The notes under the pieces were generated by a model. It was not told the DNA's origin, searched no databases, and saw nothing but the letters and a program-made list of their open reading frames with translations. The position numbers and the translations under genes were made by a program. This document shows positions 11,777 through 12,754 of a DNA stretch of 12,754 nt, piece by piece (positions within the stretch are counted from its first letter, which is position 1; each line of letters starts with the position of its first letter). The DNA is from CAYNJF01 sp964351745 (lineage in GTDB: Bacteria; Pseudomonadota; Gammaproteobacteria; Berkiellales; Berkiellaceae): contig CAYGPI010000074.1 of assembly GCA_964351745.1 (NCBI GenBank), forward strand, positions 1-12,754, read 5' to 3'.

Positions 11777-12754
11777 TTGTTTAGTCAACTTGTTGCCTTA
11801 TTAAAACCTTCTCCATTTGCAGAGCCTATCAAAGACCAAAGTGAGGTCGATTCCCAGTACAAATATTGGCGCATGAGGATCTGTTACTCCTTGTTTTTTG
11901 GTTATGCGATTTTCTATTTTACAAGAAAAAGTTTTACATTCGTTGCCCCAGCTATTGCTGCTGAATTTGATTACTCAAAGTTTCAAATTGGTCTTATTGG
12001 ATTAACATTGTATATTAGCTACGGCATAAGCAAATTTTTATGTGGTGTCAAATCAGATAGATCTAATCCTAGATATTTTATGGCTTTTGGATTGATAGCA
12101 ACAGGGTTTATTAATATTCTCTTTGGACTATCCTCTAACCTTTGGTTGTTCTGTGCTGCTTGGGGGCTCAACGGTTTCTTTCAAGCCTGGGGGTGGCCGG
12201 CCTGTACTAAATCTTTAACTTACTGGTTTAATCAGTCCAATAGAGGATTTTGGTATAGTGTTACTAGTACCTCCCATAATGTTGGCGGCGCTTTAATCCC
12301 CCTTATAGCGTTAGCTTGTGCGGCACAACTTGGTTGGCGATTTGCTATGTTTGTGCCAGCAGTCATCAGTATCCTGATGGGGCTATGGCTCATCAATCGA
12401 TTACGTGACATTCCTCAGTCCTTAGGATTGCCAGCTGTAGAAAATGAAAACGACTTAGCTAAACAAAAAGAAGCGGCGACTAAGCCAAGTATTCTTTCAG
12501 CGAAGGAAATCATGTTCTCTCATGTGCTTAATAATAAATATGTTTGGCTATTTGCTATCAATTATTTTTTTGTCTACGTCGTAAGAACAGCCGTGAATGA
12601 TTGGAGTATTTTTTATCTTCAAGAGATGAAAGGGCTGACAGAAATTGTTTCTGGGCTTGCTGTTTCCGGATTTGAAATAGGCGGCTTAGTCGGTGTGATT
12701 GCGGCAGGTTGGGGGAGTGATTATTTCTTTAAGGGTAATCGGGTCCCAGTGATG
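11777..12754 (+). CDS. Organophosphate:phosphate antiporter family (GlpT/UhpT/UhpC-like) MFS protein, first 326 residues (runs off the right edge)
   Basis: The protein belongs to the inner-membrane major facilitator group that exchanges glycerol-3-phosphate or hexose-6-phosphate for inorganic phosphate, or senses them (UhpC). The family signature is clear: YFTRKSF (Arg50, counterpart of the GlpT phosphate-binding arginine in helix 1), FNQSNRGFWYS followed by SHNVGGALIP, a central loop rich in charged residues (about 220-240), and VVRTAVNDW with Arg270, the counterpart of the second phosphate-binding arginine in helix 7. Full-length members are about 440-460 aa, so the last four or five helices are missing here. 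The start is TTG at 11777: AAGGAGA lies 6 nt upstream, an in-frame TAA stands at 11759-11761, and the next in-frame ATG would remove 32 residues. The substrate cannot be told from this part. Confidence 0.92.
   Translation, partial: MFSQLVALLKPSPFAEPIKDQSEVDSQYKYWRMRICYSLFFGYAIFYFTRKSFTFVAPAIAAEFDYSKFQIGLIGLTLYISYGISKFLCGVKSDRSNPRYFMAFGLIATGFINILFGLSSNLWLFCAAWGLNGFFQAWGWPACTKSLTYWFNQSNRGFWYSVTSTSHNVGGALIPLIALACAAQLGWRFAMFVPAVISILMGLWLINRLRDIPQSLGLPAVENENDLAKQKEAATKPSILSAKEIMFSHVLNNKYVWLFAINYFFVYVVRTAVNDWSIFYLQEMKGLTEIVSGLAVSGFEIGGLVGVIAAGWGSDYFFKGNRVPVM

Overview
The window looks like a stretch of gammaproteobacterial chromosome, most likely from Legionella or a close relative. The evidence is composition (AT-rich, about 40% GC by eye) and content: two secreted Sel1-repeat proteins, an EnhA-type L,D-transpeptidase, a GlpT/UhpT-type organophosphate antiporter, and many small proteins I cannot assign. 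This placement is inference; no rRNA, tRNA or other taxonomic marker is present. I see no insertion sequence, CRISPR array, phage gene or replication origin.

Layout. Positions 1-2131 (minus strand) hold the N-terminal part of an aldehyde dehydrogenase, a flavodoxin-fold NAD(P)H-quinone-oxidoreductase-like protein with an added C-terminal tail, and a KfrA-like HTH/coiled-coil DNA-binding protein with a good sigma70-type promoter. Positions 2262-6628 hold two large exported Sel1-repeat proteins transcribed divergently from a 141-bp gap. The plus-strand one leads a tight operon with a three-helix membrane protein and a 97-aa conserved-looking cytosolic protein. A long imperfect palindrome (6644-6691) follows and occludes the ribosome binding site of a TPR-sulfotransferase (6693-8132), which overlaps the opposing gene at its 3' end.

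The most unusual part is the minus-strand cassette 9718-8096. A 69-aa peptide with a microcin/bacteriocin-type leader ending Gly-Ala overlaps a KdsB-like cytidylyltransferase by 8 nt, and that gene overlaps a histidine-phosphatase-fold protein by 4 nt. The cytidylyltransferase has no visible Shine-Dalgarno sequence of its own, so it probably depends on translation of the peptide. Several enzymes around here carry non-canonical active-site residues: QGDAV instead of QGDEP in the cytidylyltransferase, Ser in place of the second catalytic His in the phosphatase, and Lys in both PAPS-contact motifs of the sulfotransferase.

The right end has an L,D-transpeptidase with a LysM-like region, a secreted strongly acidic Met/His-containing peptide with a clear intrinsic terminator, an unassigned 116-aa protein, a hairpin-rich gap of about 300 bp, and the first 326 codons of an organophosphate:phosphate antiporter that starts at TTG.

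Working together: the Sel1 proteins, LysM/YkuD enzyme and acidic peptide point to envelope and periplasm functions. The peptide-cytidylyltransferase-phosphatase cassette is a candidate undescribed small-peptide or sugar-nucleotide system. That reading is a hypothesis from gene structure only; no exporter, immunity gene or classical RiPP modification enzyme is visible within the window.
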